Source: GCA-2697345 sp002697345 (lineage in GTDB: Bacteria; Pseudomonadota; Alphaproteobacteria; Rhodobacterales; Rhodobacteraceae). From it: a stretch of DNA of 64,000 bases. The position numbers and the translations under genes were made by a program. The first letter of the stretch is position 1, and each line of letters opens with the position of its first letter. The stretch is taken from positions 186,001 to 250,000 of the forward strand of contig CALSNB010000001.1 of the NCBI GenBank assembly GCA_943787605.1, in the 5' to 3' direction. Positions 19,751-28,221 of the stretch are shown here, in pieces. The notes under the pieces are model-generated. The model searched no databases. It saw nothing but the letters and a program-made list of their open reading frames with translations, and was not told the DNA's origin.

Positions 19751-20725
19751 TTACCAAACTTCGTCAAGAAACTTTAACCAATTGCCTCCAATAACCCCCC
19801 TGATGCGTTTTTCTGACCAACCGGCGCGTTCCATTGCTGGAATAAAGTTTTGATACGATCCAAGTTTTTCTAACCCTTTTGGCATCGATGGTACTTCAGA
19901 AAACTGGAAACTTCCGGTCGTTGGCCTACCCAAACCCTTGTCAGCTGTAAGATAATTGAAGAAGTTGATATCATGATCTTGAACCCAGTCAGTCCCAAGC
20001 CCTACAGAATCCTCTCCAACTAGGTTAATTAAATATTCTACACCTTCGATACAATCGTCTATTGTGGTGTCAGGGCCTTTTGGTAAAAATGGAGTATAAC
20101 TAGCAAAGCCGACAAACCCCCCATGTTCGGCAATTGTTCGGATCTGTTCGTCTGTTTTATTGCGAGGGTGGTTTAATAACATCGGACAACAATGAGTATA
20201 AGCTACAGGAGCTGCAGAATACTTTATTGCTTGATCACTTGTGTTTGCTCCTACATGAGAAAGATCGATTAAAATACCTAAGCGATTCATTTCATCTATC
20301 GCGTGTCTTCCAAAATCTGAAAGGCCACCATCATGGGTTTCCCAACAGCCAGACCCGACAAGGTTCTGTGTGTTGTAAGTAAGTTGCATAACTCGAACCC
20401 CTAGATTGTAAAAGAGTTCAATGTTTCTAACGTCTTTATCTATGGCGCTTGTGTTTTGCCATCCAAGTATAATACCTACTTTACCTTCATTCTTTGCTTT
20501 GAGAATATCCTTAGTGCATGTGACTTTAAGTATAATGTCACTATTTTCTCTAAACCATTGATTCCACTGAGATATATTTGCCATTGTTTCAGAGAAGTTT
20601 TCCCAAATACAGCATGTGCAATTAGCTGCAGTGATACCTCCTCGATGCATATCCTCAAAAAGTGCACGGGAAAATTTACTAACTACTAATCCATCAATAA
20701 TCGTGATGTCTTTCATTTTGGTCAT
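19751..20725 (-). CDS. Membrane-dipeptidase-family (M19) peptidase
   Basis: This zinc dipeptidase of the renal dipeptidase family has about 324 residues. It contains IIDGLVV at the N-terminus (usually DGHND in the family; here the first His and Asp ligands are not obvious), LGVRVMQLTYN, GLSDFGRHAIDEMNRLG, ILIDLSHVG (metal His), APVAYTHCCP (metal His) and VGLGTDWVQDHD. The frame is open to 20872, but ATG 20725 is chosen because AAAGGATTAGCAAA precedes it and the domain starts there. Replacement of DGHND by DGLVVS removes two classical metal ligands, which is also known in catabolic branches of the family. It remains intact although genes on both sides are frameshifted. Confidence 0.85.
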   Translation of the reverse strand: MTKMKDITIIDGLVVSKFSRALFEDMHRGGITAANCTCCIWENFSETMANISQWNQWFRENSDIILKVTCTKDILKAKNEGKVGIILGWQNTSAIDKDVRNIELFYNLGVRVMQLTYNTQNLVGSGCWETHDGGLSDFGRHAIDEMNRLGILIDLSHVGANTSDQAIKYSAAPVAYTHCCPMLLNHPRNKTDEQIRTIAEHGGFVGFASYTPFLPKGPDTTIDDCIEGVEYLINLVGEDSVGLGTDWVQDHDINFFNYLTADKGLGRPTTGSFQFSEVPSMPKGLEKLGSYQNFIPAMERAGWSEKRIRGVIGGNWLKFLDEVW

Positions 20726-20762
20726 TTTGCTAATCCTTTGTCTAACTTTGTTTATAATTGGG

Positions 20763-21584
20763 TTAAGGGTAATGCTTTTTAATAAATTCAATAATTCCTG
20801 ATGCGAGTTCGGCTGTACATGTTTCAGGTAACATGTGTCCTCCATTGTTAAATATTTGGCGTTCAGCACCACAGTATATCATCGGAAATTGACTTTCCAA
20901 ACCAGGGAGGCATTAATTGATCATCAATTGAAAAAGAAACTAAAGTTGGACATTTAACTTTTTTGAGTTATTTCTCCGACTATCAAACTTTAGGATAGGA
21001 ATAAGTCCATCAGAAATAAATTTTGGATCTACCTTAAGGTTTTGATTAACTAATTCCATTTCTGAAAACCCTTGTTCGTGGTCGCGTCGATAATGCGTGG
21101 GGTACAACAAACTTATGTTGAAACGAAAGTAATCTAATGGTTCTAAAGCCTTTGCAGCAGAAACTCTGAGGTTTTGCATTTTTAACAGATGATTATCAGC
21201 ATGTGTCCAGGGAGAAATTAAAGTTATACTTGAAATTTTTTCTGGGTGCATATCAGCCAGTGATAAACCTATGCCGCACCCAGTGGAGTGACAAACAAGA
21301 TGTATTTTTTTAATTGATAGACTATCTAGAAGTTCAAGAATTTCGGTTGCTCGTTCGTTCATGGGTACTGGTCCAGGAGGTAAAGTAGATTGGCTCTGAC
21401 CTAAGCCTCGCTGATCATAATTAATTACCGTAAAATTTGTTGTTAGTAAGTTAATGAAAGGCTGTACTCCTACAGGACCTCGGCTCAATGGCTTTAAAAT
21501 AACTATAGGGGTGCTTTGGGTGTTAATTGGCTGACCGTTTACTTCGTAATAGATATCGCCGCCAAAAAGTTTTGCAAATGGCAT
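20763..21584 (-). pseudogene. Alpha/beta hydrolase, two compensating frameshifts near the C-terminus
   Basis: The main frame (21584-20940) has VINYDQRGLGQSQS, the nucleophile elbow VCHSTGCGIGLSLA (Ser in a G-x-S-x-G-like turn, here CHSTG) and SSITLISPWTH. The cap and C-terminus continue in other frames: CPTLVSFSIDDQLMPPWFGKSIS, then GAERQIFNNGGHMLPETCTAELASG, which supplies the acidic and His members of the triad (SIDDQ, GGHML), and stop at 20763. One base seems lost near 20953 and one added near 20877, so the total length is unchanged (822 nt, 273 residues). The substrate is unknown. It heads a leftward unit with the M19 peptidase 37 nt downstream. GAGGAGTGCCTGCCG precedes ATG 21584. Confidence 0.8.
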
Positions 21585-21661
21585 CGGCAGGCACTCCTCA
21601 AGAAAGTTTTAAAAATATATATATTTTTAAAAGAGATTTTTACTAAGTGTAAAGGTTAAAA

Positions 21662-22579
21662 CTATAAAAATTTATTCTTGAAATTAATTGCGGTTCCAGC
21701 AACGCCTAGACGGCCTTCAAGTTTTTCATTAGGTAACAGGTCCGAGAGGTAACTGCGTAACTCTAACAGTTTGTCAAAATCTACGGAGGTATCAAATCCT
21801 AGGCTTTCCAATAAGTAAGCACAATCTTCCGTAGCGATATTCCCGGAGGCACCTGGTGCAAATGGGCAACCGCCTAATCCTGCCATTGTGGCGTCAAACC
21901 TTCTGACCCCTTTTTGAAGAGCTGCCACTACATTTGCCAAGCCCATTCCGCGGGTATCATGAAAATGCGCTGCCATTGGCGTGTTACCTATTTGGTCCTT
22001 AAGTTTACCAAAGAGAGATTTTACCTGCTTAGGATTTGCATAACCCACTGTGTCTGCCAAATTGATTTCAGAAGCCCCTTTTTTTGCCATCTCTTTAGCT
22101 AGCTCTAGCACCCGCACCCCTGAGACTGACCCTTGAATGGAGCACCCAAATGAGGTTGCTATTGCTGCCGCCACTTCTATTTTAAAGTCTTTAGAGGTCT
22201 CGATTATTTCATTAAACATCGACAAAGATTGATCAGTTGAACAGTTGACATTAGATTGATTATGTTTTTCGGATGCTGATAATACGAAAGTGATCTTTTT
22301 GGCTCCCGCTTCAATTGCCCGGATGGCTCCTTTGGTATTAAGAACCAACGCAGTTGGTTTGAGCTCTTTAATTTTATTAGAGTGTATAATTATATCAGTG
22401 GCATCGGAAAACTGTGGCAAAAGTTTTGGGGGAACAAAAGATGTTACCTCCATTTCAGTAAAGCCGGCGCTTACTTGCTTTTTGATCCAGGAAAGCTTTA
22501 ATTCGGTTGACAGGTTTGTTTTTATAAGTTGCAGTCCATCCCGCAAACCTACCTCTCTAATTTTGACAACACTAGACAT
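21662..22579 (-). CDS. Hydroxymethylglutaryl-CoA lyase
   Basis: The 305-residue TIM-barrel enzyme cleaves 3-hydroxy-3-methylglutaryl-CoA to acetyl-CoA and acetoacetate. KIREVGLRDGLQ near residues 6-17 carries the catalytic Arg and metal Asp. AAHFHDTRGMGLANVVAAL holds the metal His pair, and GLGGCPFAPGASGNIATED is the HMG-CoA lyase signature with the active-site Cys. The frame is open to 22645, but ATG 22579 is chosen for its AAAGGACATTAAT site and because it starts 1 nt after the enoyl-CoA hydratase stop. That tight spacing shows one operon and suggests hydratase and lyase act in series. Related branched hydroxyacyl-CoA lyase activity is possible. Confidence 0.9.
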   Translation of the reverse strand: MSSVVKIREVGLRDGLQLIKTNLSTELKLSWIKKQVSAGFTEMEVTSFVPPKLLPQFSDATDIIIHSNKIKELKPTALVLNTKGAIRAIEAGAKKITFVLSASEKHNQSNVNCSTDQSLSMFNEIIETSKDFKIEVAAAIATSFGCSIQGSVSGVRVLELAKEMAKKGASEINLADTVGYANPKQVKSLFGKLKDQIGNTPMAAHFHDTRGMGLANVVAALQKGVRRFDATMAGLGGCPFAPGASGNIATEDCAYLLESLGFDTSVDFDKLLELRSYLSDLLPNEKLEGRLGVAGTAINFKNKFL

Positions 22580-22580
22580 A

Positions 22581-23375
22581 TTAATGTCCTTTAAAGTTTG
22601 GGGGCCTTTTTTCATTGAAAGCTGCAACGCCTTCACTACGATCATTTGTTGGTACCGTTCGATTATAAGCTTCTATTTCAAAAGACATTCCGTCTGATAA
22701 ACTCATTTGTAAGCCCTTGTGAATCGCCTGTTTAGCTTGTCTGACAGCAATGGGGGCATTTTTAGCAATAAGTTCTGCTGTTTTTATGGCGGCAGGAATT
22801 AGTTCAGAAATAGGAAACACAGCATTTGCTAATCCCCATTCGTAAGCCTGCGTTGCATTAAATGTTTTCCCAGTAAGAATTAGCTCTTTTGCGCGACGTT
22901 CACCGATTGCGCGAGTTAAAGTTTGTGTTCCTCCAGCCCCTGGAATAATTCCTAATTTAACTTCTGTTTGAGCAAATTTGGCATTTTCAGATACATATAC
23001 AAAATCTAACATTGCCACCAACTCACAACCACCGCCGTACGCTGCTCCATTGATAGCCCCAATAATTGGAATAGGGCACTCTATAACTGTTCGAGCCATT
23101 TTTTCGTAAACTAAATGTTGCTTCACCCATTGTGCATCTGTCATTCCATTCCGTTCTTTAAGATCCCCGCCAGCACAAAAGGCTCGATTTCCAGAACCAG
23201 TCAAGATTAAGACACGCTGATCGTTGGTGTTAAGCGTTAAGTTTTCAAATAAATCTGTCAATTCTTTAGCCATTAGGGTGTTGAAGGCATTTGATGCCTC
23301 GGGACGATTAAGAGTAATTAATATTATGTGATTAGTTAACTTTTCAATTTTTACGGTTTTGTAATTTTGGTCCAT
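22581..23375 (-). CDS. Enoyl-CoA hydratase/isomerase family protein
   Basis: The 264-residue crotonase-fold enzyme has the CoA oxyanion-hole segment GNRAFCAGGDLKERNG and the second oxyanion loop INGAAYGGGCELVAMLD. KLGIIPGAGGTQTLTRAIG holds the catalytic-Glu region (here the second Glu position reads IPGAGG, as in hydratases with one or both Glu moved). GLANAVFP follows the trimer helix. Paired with the HMG-CoA lyase directly downstream, a 3-methylglutaconyl-CoA hydratase role is attractive; this is inference from context. Its 5' side faces the divergently transcribed CoA-transferase across about 200 nt. Confidence 0.87.
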   Translation of the reverse strand: MDQNYKTVKIEKLTNHIILITLNRPEASNAFNTLMAKELTDLFENLTLNTNDQRVLILTGSGNRAFCAGGDLKERNGMTDAQWVKQHLVYEKMARTVIECPIPIIGAINGAAYGGGCELVAMLDFVYVSENAKFAQTEVKLGIIPGAGGTQTLTRAIGERRAKELILTGKTFNATQAYEWGLANAVFPISELIPAAIKTAELIAKNAPIAVRQAKQAIHKGLQMSLSDGMSFEIEAYNRTVPTNDRSEGVAAFNEKRPPNFKGH

Positions 23376-23576
23376 AATCTTCTCTTTTATAATTGTTTGA
23401 CGTTTTTATTTTCTTTCATACTTAAATTATTACTCGACCTTTGCTTAAGGTACTTGCTTCCATTTGAAAAGCTTAGCATTATCGTTATATTATTTTGGTT
23501 TAAATTTTTATTGAGCGAGGCGGTCTAAACTTTTTCTAGATAGTTTTATCTTAAAAAGACAATAACTGTAGACTAT
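23376..23576. promoter_or_regulatory. Divergent intergenic region of the acyl-CoA cluster
   Basis: This 201-nt region separates the leftward hydratase/lyase pair from the rightward CoA-transferase/dehydrogenase genes and must carry promoters for both. It is T-rich with no clear long dyad found by eye. The CoA-transferase ATG at 23577 has no obvious Shine-Dalgarno sequence, so that start is less certain. Confidence 0.35.
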
Positions 23577-24716
23577 ATGGTTTTAAATAGCGAATTAGAT
23601 GGAATTCTTGTTGTCTCCTTAGAACAAGCAGTTGCAGCACCCTATTGCGGCCTACTTTTAGCAGATGCGGGGGCGCGTGTTATAAAAGTAGAACGACCAG
23701 ACGGAGATTTCGCCAGAGGGTATGATTCTGGCGTTAATGGCAAGAGTGCAATTTTTGCTTGGCTTAATCGTGGTAAGGAATCGATATGCTTAAATCTTAA
23801 GGATGCAGAAGATTTGTCTTTAATGCGCGGATTACTTTCGAAAGCAGATGTTTTTGTCAGTAATTTAGCACCGGGTGCTGTAAACAGGATGGGCCTGGAC
23901 GGTGAAACATTAAGGCACTTTAACCCTAAATTAATCTCCTGCCGTGTTTCAGGTTATGGTGAAACTGGAGAAGCGGCAGAAATGAAGGCTTATGATTTCT
24001 TAGTCCAAGCTGAAAGTGGTGTTTGCTCAGTTACTGGAACCGAAGAAACGCCAAGTAGGGTAGGAGTTTCGATGACAGATTTGTCATCTGGTTTAACCGC
24101 TTTTTCTGCAATATTAAGGGCTTTAATTCAAGTAGGTAAAACTGGGCATGGTGTCGATATTGCCATTTCTATGTTTGATGTAATGGCGGACTGGATGAAT
24201 ATGGCATTGCTGTCGCACAGGTATATGGGTGGTGCGCCTAATAGAACAGGCCTTCAACACAGTTTTATTGCACCATACGGAGCTTTCACGTGTGGTGATG
24301 GAACACAAATCTTGCTTTCTATTCAAAGTAATAGAGAGTGGGCTGCTTTTTGTGAACACGTTTTGCAAGACTTAAAGCTAATTGACGATTACCGTTTTGT
24401 TAATAATACTGAAAGGTTTAAAAACAGAGTAGAGTTAGATTCTCGAGTTAATAGTTGTTTTTTGAAGTATAACAAAGCTGAAATTATAAGTCTTTTAAAG
24501 ATAGCAAGGATTGCATATTCCTCGTTAAACTCTGTTTCCGATCTATCTACGCATCCATTTTTAAAAACATCATATGCTGAGATTGGTGGGGAACAAGTTG
24601 AGCTTGCATCTCTACCAGTTGTTACAGCCTCCGGATCACTTGAAAAAGTACCCGATTTAGGAGAGCACAGTGATTTAATTAGAAATGAATTTACTTCTTT
24701 ATTTGGAGTAAAATGA
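23577..24716 (+). CDS. CaiB/BaiF type III CoA-transferase
   Basis: This 379-residue family III CoA-transferase moves CoA between carboxylates in the cytoplasm. The N-terminal Rossmann part reads AAPYCGLLLADAGARVIKVERPDGD, and RGKESICLNLKD follows as usual. The catalytic Asp is expected in KAYDFLVQAESG-type context or the following GVSMTDLSSGL; the former (YDFLVQAESG) matches the family position. IAPYGAFTCGDG is also typical. The acyl-CoA dehydrogenase follows 63 nt downstream. It probably activates the free acid that enters this cluster. The start has weak translation signals. Acyl specificity cannot be read from sequence. Confidence 0.88.
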   Translation: MVLNSELDGILVVSLEQAVAAPYCGLLLADAGARVIKVERPDGDFARGYDSGVNGKSAIFAWLNRGKESICLNLKDAEDLSLMRGLLSKADVFVSNLAPGAVNRMGLDGETLRHFNPKLISCRVSGYGETGEAAEMKAYDFLVQAESGVCSVTGTEETPSRVGVSMTDLSSGLTAFSAILRALIQVGKTGHGVDIAISMFDVMADWMNMALLSHRYMGGAPNRTGLQHSFIAPYGAFTCGDGTQILLSIQSNREWAAFCEHVLQDLKLIDDYRFVNNTERFKNRVELDSRVNSCFLKYNKAEIISLLKIARIAYSSLNSVSDLSTHPFLKTSYAEIGGEQVELASLPVVTASGSLEKVPDLGEHSDLIRNEFTSLFGVK

Positions 24717-24779
24717 AGATAAAATAACGTAAGAATTAGTACTAAGTTTTGTTAGAAAGTAAATATTGAGAGGACTTTT

Positions 24780-25937
24780 ATGACTTATCAACTTGACCAT
24801 CAGGATATACGTGAGGGAGTAAGTAAGCTTTGTCTAGATTTTCCAGGGGAGTATTGGCAGAAATGTGATCGAGATCATGCATACCCAACTGAGTTCGTTC
24901 AAGCGCTGACCCAGGGAGGATACCTGTCAGCTTTAATTCCTGAGGAGTATGGAGGATTGGGTCTGCCTCTGTCTGCAGGGGCCGCAATACTTGAGGAGAT
25001 ACATCGTGCGGGAGGTAACGCTGGAGCATGTCACGCCCAAATGTATACAATGGGCACTATTTTAAGACACGGTTCAGATGAACAAAAAAAACAGTACCTA
25101 CCTGGAATTGCAGAAGGCTCACTTAGGTTGCAAGCTTTTGGAGTGACCGAACCAACAAGTGGTACAGACACTACAGCATTAAGGACGACAGCAAAAAAAA
25201 GTGGTGATCACTATATTGTAAATGGTCAAAAAATATGGACTAGTCGAGCAGAACATTCAGATTTACTATTACTTTTAGCTAGAACGACACCTCGTGAAGA
25301 GGTTGTAAAAAAAACTGATGGATTGTCTGTTTTTTTAGTTGATATGCGAGAGTTTGTTGGAAAAAGTCTAACAATTCGTCCAATTCGTACGATGATGAAC
25401 CACTCTACAACTGAACTTTTTTTTGATGATATGAAGATCCCAAAATCAAGCCTAATAGGTGAGGAAGGTAAAGGTTTTCGAAATATATTATCAGGAATGA
25501 ATGCAGAGCGAGTTTTGATTTCCGCAGAATGCATCGGGGACGCTAAATGGTTTATTGAAAAAGCATCCTCCTACGCCTGTGAAAGAAAAATCTTTAAAAG
25601 ACCAATAGGCCAAAATCAAGGAGTTCAATTCCCTATAGCCAGAGCTTACAGTCAGATGCGAGCCGCTGAGTTAATGTTAGCTAAAGCAGTGGCACTGTAT
25701 GATGCTGGAGGAAACCCTGGAGAAGAAGCGAATTTAGCAAAGCTGTTATCCTCTGAGGCTAGTTGGGCCGCCGCTGAGATCTGTATACAAACTTTTGGTG
25801 GTTTTGGTTTTGCAGAAGAGTATGATATTGAAAGAAAATTTCGAGAGGCAAGATTGTACCAAGTTGCACCTATATCTACGAACTTGGTCTTAAGTTATGT
25901 TGCAGAACATGTATTAGGGCTGCCGAGGTCTTATTAA
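24780..25937 (+). CDS. Acyl-CoA dehydrogenase, catalytic Glu in the isovaleryl-type position
   Basis: The 385-residue flavoprotein has the FAD/substrate motifs FGVTEPTSGTDT and IVNGQKIWTSRAEHSD, and C-terminal QTFGGFGFAEEYDIERKFREARL. The usual C-terminal base Glu (as in YEGT of medium-chain enzymes) is absent; the aligned segment is LYQVAPISTNL. A Glu is present in GMNAERVLIS, the place used by isovaleryl-CoA and long-chain dehydrogenases. A branched or dicarboxylic acyl-CoA substrate is therefore plausible, by inference. TTGAGAGGACTTTT precedes ATG 24780. Its TAA overlaps the ATG of the MmgE/PrpD gene by one base. Confidence 0.88.
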   Translation: MTYQLDHQDIREGVSKLCLDFPGEYWQKCDRDHAYPTEFVQALTQGGYLSALIPEEYGGLGLPLSAGAAILEEIHRAGGNAGACHAQMYTMGTILRHGSDEQKKQYLPGIAEGSLRLQAFGVTEPTSGTDTTALRTTAKKSGDHYIVNGQKIWTSRAEHSDLLLLLARTTPREEVVKKTDGLSVFLVDMREFVGKSLTIRPIRTMMNHSTTELFFDDMKIPKSSLIGEEGKGFRNILSGMNAERVLISAECIGDAKWFIEKASSYACERKIFKRPIGQNQGVQFPIARAYSQMRAAELMLAKAVALYDAGGNPGEEANLAKLLSSEASWAAAEICIQTFGGFGFAEEYDIERKFREARLYQVAPISTNLVLSYVAEHVLGLPRSY

Positions 25938-27250
25938 TGAATATTGCGAACAAGTTAATTGAATTTGCATTGGGGGAAAAAGCTTTACCTGTTAATGCTG
26001 CTCATATTTTAAACTTGTCAATACTGGACTGGGTAAGTGTGTCTCTGTCAGGGGTTAGTGAACCAGTTTCAGTTATAGTAAGAGAGTGTTTCTTAGAGGA
26101 AGGTGGGCATCCTGAGGCTTTTGTATTGGGTTCCAATAAAAAAGCGCCTAGCCGTTTAGCCGCTTTGGTAAATGGGACTATATCTCATGCGCTTGATTAT
26201 GATGATACCCATTTTGCTTCACTAGGACACCCTTCAGTTGCTGTTATGCCCGCAGCACTAGCTATCTCTGACCGGGTTGATAGTGATTTAATGGCATTTA
26301 AGCGTGCTAGCCTTATTGGCATGGAGGTGGCAACCAGGATTGGCATTTGGTTGGGAAGAGGTCACTACAGAAAGGGCTTTCATGTTACTGCAACTGCTGG
26401 GACATTTGGAGCGACAGTAGCAGCGAGTCTTTTACTTGGCTTAAATGAGAGACAATTTAAAATGGCTCTTGGGCTTGCCGCTTCTCGCGCTGCTGGTATT
26501 AAGGCGCAGTTTGGCACTATGGGAAAACCATTTCATGCTGGAACCGCCGCTAGTAACGGAGTTGAGGTGTCACTTTTAGCCTATAGGGGTTTTATCTCTA
26601 CAGAGGATGGCTTTGGAGGACCACAAGGATTTGGGCATACACACGACACCGAGGATAATACCACAGTTTTTGATACTCTGGGTTCTGAATATATATTTGA
26701 AGGAGTTAGTCATAAATTTCATGCCTGTTGTCATGGGCTACATGCAGGTATGGAAGCATTGATAGAGCTACGAAATAAAAACTCTGTTAAACCCAAGGAT
26801 ATCGAAGAAATAGAAATAATGGTTCATCCTCAATACCTTAATGTTTGTAATATTTTATCTCCAGAGACTGGGCTTGAGATAAAATTTAGTTACCGGTTTA
26901 CAGCGGCTATGGTTATGCACGGCATTGATACCGCTCGCTTAGAGAGTTTTTCTGATATTTCCTGTAGAGATTTCGCTCTAACAGAAACCTGTAATAAAGT
27001 GTTAGTAAGAACAGATTCCAGTCTCTCAGAAACTTCAGCAAAGGTTAGTTTGGTGACCAAATCTGGAGAAAGTTTAACAAACGATTATGACCTAGCTGAT
27101 TTAACAAACCCTGAAATGCGAGAGGCTAAAGTACTTGCTAAAAGTAATAGTTTACTAGGAAAAAATAGAACCAAAGAAATATGGAGGTATATTGCGACGG
27201 AGCAAGTTAATCCAATGCCTGTATCAAAGGCTCTTTTTGATTATTCTTAA
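25937..27250 (+). CDS. MmgE/PrpD family protein
   Basis: This 437-residue member of the MmgE/PrpD fold includes 2-methylcitrate dehydratase and cis-aconitate decarboxylase. It carries the signature NGTISHALDYDDTHFASLGHPS near residues 75-96, with the conserved Asp pair and His, and FHVTATAGTFGATVAASLLL downstream. KFHACCHGLHAGMEAL holds the second active-site region. The ATG overlaps the stop of the acyl-CoA dehydrogenase (TAATG), so the two are translationally coupled. Its end overlaps the convergent CitE-like gene by 4 nt. Function within the cluster is likely hydration/dehydration of a hydroxy di- or tricarboxylate. A second, separate family member lies at 62397-63734. Confidence 0.87.
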   Translation: MNIANKLIEFALGEKALPVNAAHILNLSILDWVSVSLSGVSEPVSVIVRECFLEEGGHPEAFVLGSNKKAPSRLAALVNGTISHALDYDDTHFASLGHPSVAVMPAALAISDRVDSDLMAFKRASLIGMEVATRIGIWLGRGHYRKGFHVTATAGTFGATVAASLLLGLNERQFKMALGLAASRAAGIKAQFGTMGKPFHAGTAASNGVEVSLLAYRGFISTEDGFGGPQGFGHTHDTEDNTTVFDTLGSEYIFEGVSHKFHACCHGLHAGMEALIELRNKNSVKPKDIEEIEIMVHPQYLNVCNILSPETGLEIKFSYRFTAAMVMHGIDTARLESFSDISCRDFALTETCNKVLVRTDSSLSETSAKVSLVTKSGESLTNDYDLADLTNPEMREAKVLAKSNSLLGKNRTKEIWRYIATEQVNPMPVSKALFDYS

Positions 27251-28116
27251 CGTTTTATTCTATCCGCTATTGCTATAATCCGGTACATTTCACGCATCAC
27301 TGGTTTTTCAATAAGCTTTCCGTCAATTACAACAAGGCCGGTATCTGCAGCTTCGTATGTAGAAATTATCTGTCTGGCTCGAGAAATCTCTTGCTTATTA
27401 GGGGTGAATACATTGTTTAAAGAAGATATTTGTTTTGGATGAATAGAACCTTTTCCAGAAAAACCAATTGATTTTGCTTGCTCGGCCGCAATTTGCATTC
27501 CCTCGGGATCTTCTAGGTCTAAATATGGTACATCTATAACGTCAATTCCAGCTGAAGCTGCAGCGTGAACACAACGAGACCGAGCATATAATAGAGATTC
27601 CCATGCAAGATCACAGCGCAATTCTGCCGCCATATCTATTCCCCCAAATAGCATTGAATCAATCCGAGAACTTGAGTGAGCTATTTCAAAGGCCGATTCT
27701 AAGCCCTGATTAGTTTCAATTATAATATGTAATCGAGTTTCATGACCTCTCTCAGTGAGTAAATTGTCTAATAATATCACCTCATCAGGAGATTTAACCT
27801 TTGGAACCATTAGGGCAGGTGGAGGAGTGTCCGTGGCAAGAATGGCTTGAACATCTGCAATACCGAAAGCCTCTCTAATGCTGTTAATACGGACAAGACG
27901 TTCGACTCCGTCATCTGCTTGTTTCTCAGTAAAGAGAGCTAAAGTCTTTTGCCTAGCTTCATCTTTATCTTTGGGTGCAATACCATCCTCTAATTCTACA
28001 CACACCATGTCTGCGCCAGATGCCAATGCTTTTGGAAACATGTCTGGTCGTAGGCCTGGCGTAAAAATAAAGCTTCGGCGAGGTCGTATATTATTTTCTT
28101 TTGTTAAAGCAGTCAT
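27247..28116 (-). CDS. HpcH/HpaI-CitE family lyase (malyl-/citramalyl-CoA lyase-like)
   Basis: The 289-residue TIM barrel contains FTPGLRPDMFPKALASGADMV, the Mg-binding VELEDGIAPKDKDEAR, IETNQGLESAFEIA and MLFGGIDMAAEL, and the closing GFSGKGSIHPKQI that defines the CitE/CoA-lyase branch. Members cleave malyl-CoA, methylmalyl-CoA or citramalyl-CoA to acetyl-CoA (or propionyl-CoA) and a 2-oxo acid. GTGAGGTGAAAAA precedes ATG 28116. It converges on the MmgE/PrpD gene. Together with the CoA-transferase and PrpD it resembles itaconate/citramalate degradation sets, but synteny alone does not settle this. Confidence 0.87.
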   Translation of the reverse strand: MTALTKENNIRPRRSFIFTPGLRPDMFPKALASGADMVCVELEDGIAPKDKDEARQKTLALFTEKQADDGVERLVRINSIREAFGIADVQAILATDTPPPALMVPKVKSPDEVILLDNLLTERGHETRLHIIIETNQGLESAFEIAHSSSRIDSMLFGGIDMAAELRCDLAWESLLYARSRCVHAAASAGIDVIDVPYLDLEDPEGMQIAAEQAKSIGFSGKGSIHPKQISSLNNVFTPNKQEISRARQIISTYEAADTGLVVIDGKLIEKPVMREMYRIIAIADRIKR

Positions 28117-28221
28117 TTTTTCACCTCACTTTATAGGATGGATACGTAAATTCTTTACATAGTAAAATAACATTAACTACAAACAGCATTTACTTTTAAA
28201 TATTCTTTAGCCTTGTAATTT

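Noticed and set aside
20726..20872. N-terminal extension of the M19 peptidase
   Set aside because: Its sequence is an out-of-frame reading of the alpha/beta hydrolase end, and ATG 20725 has a ribosome binding site.
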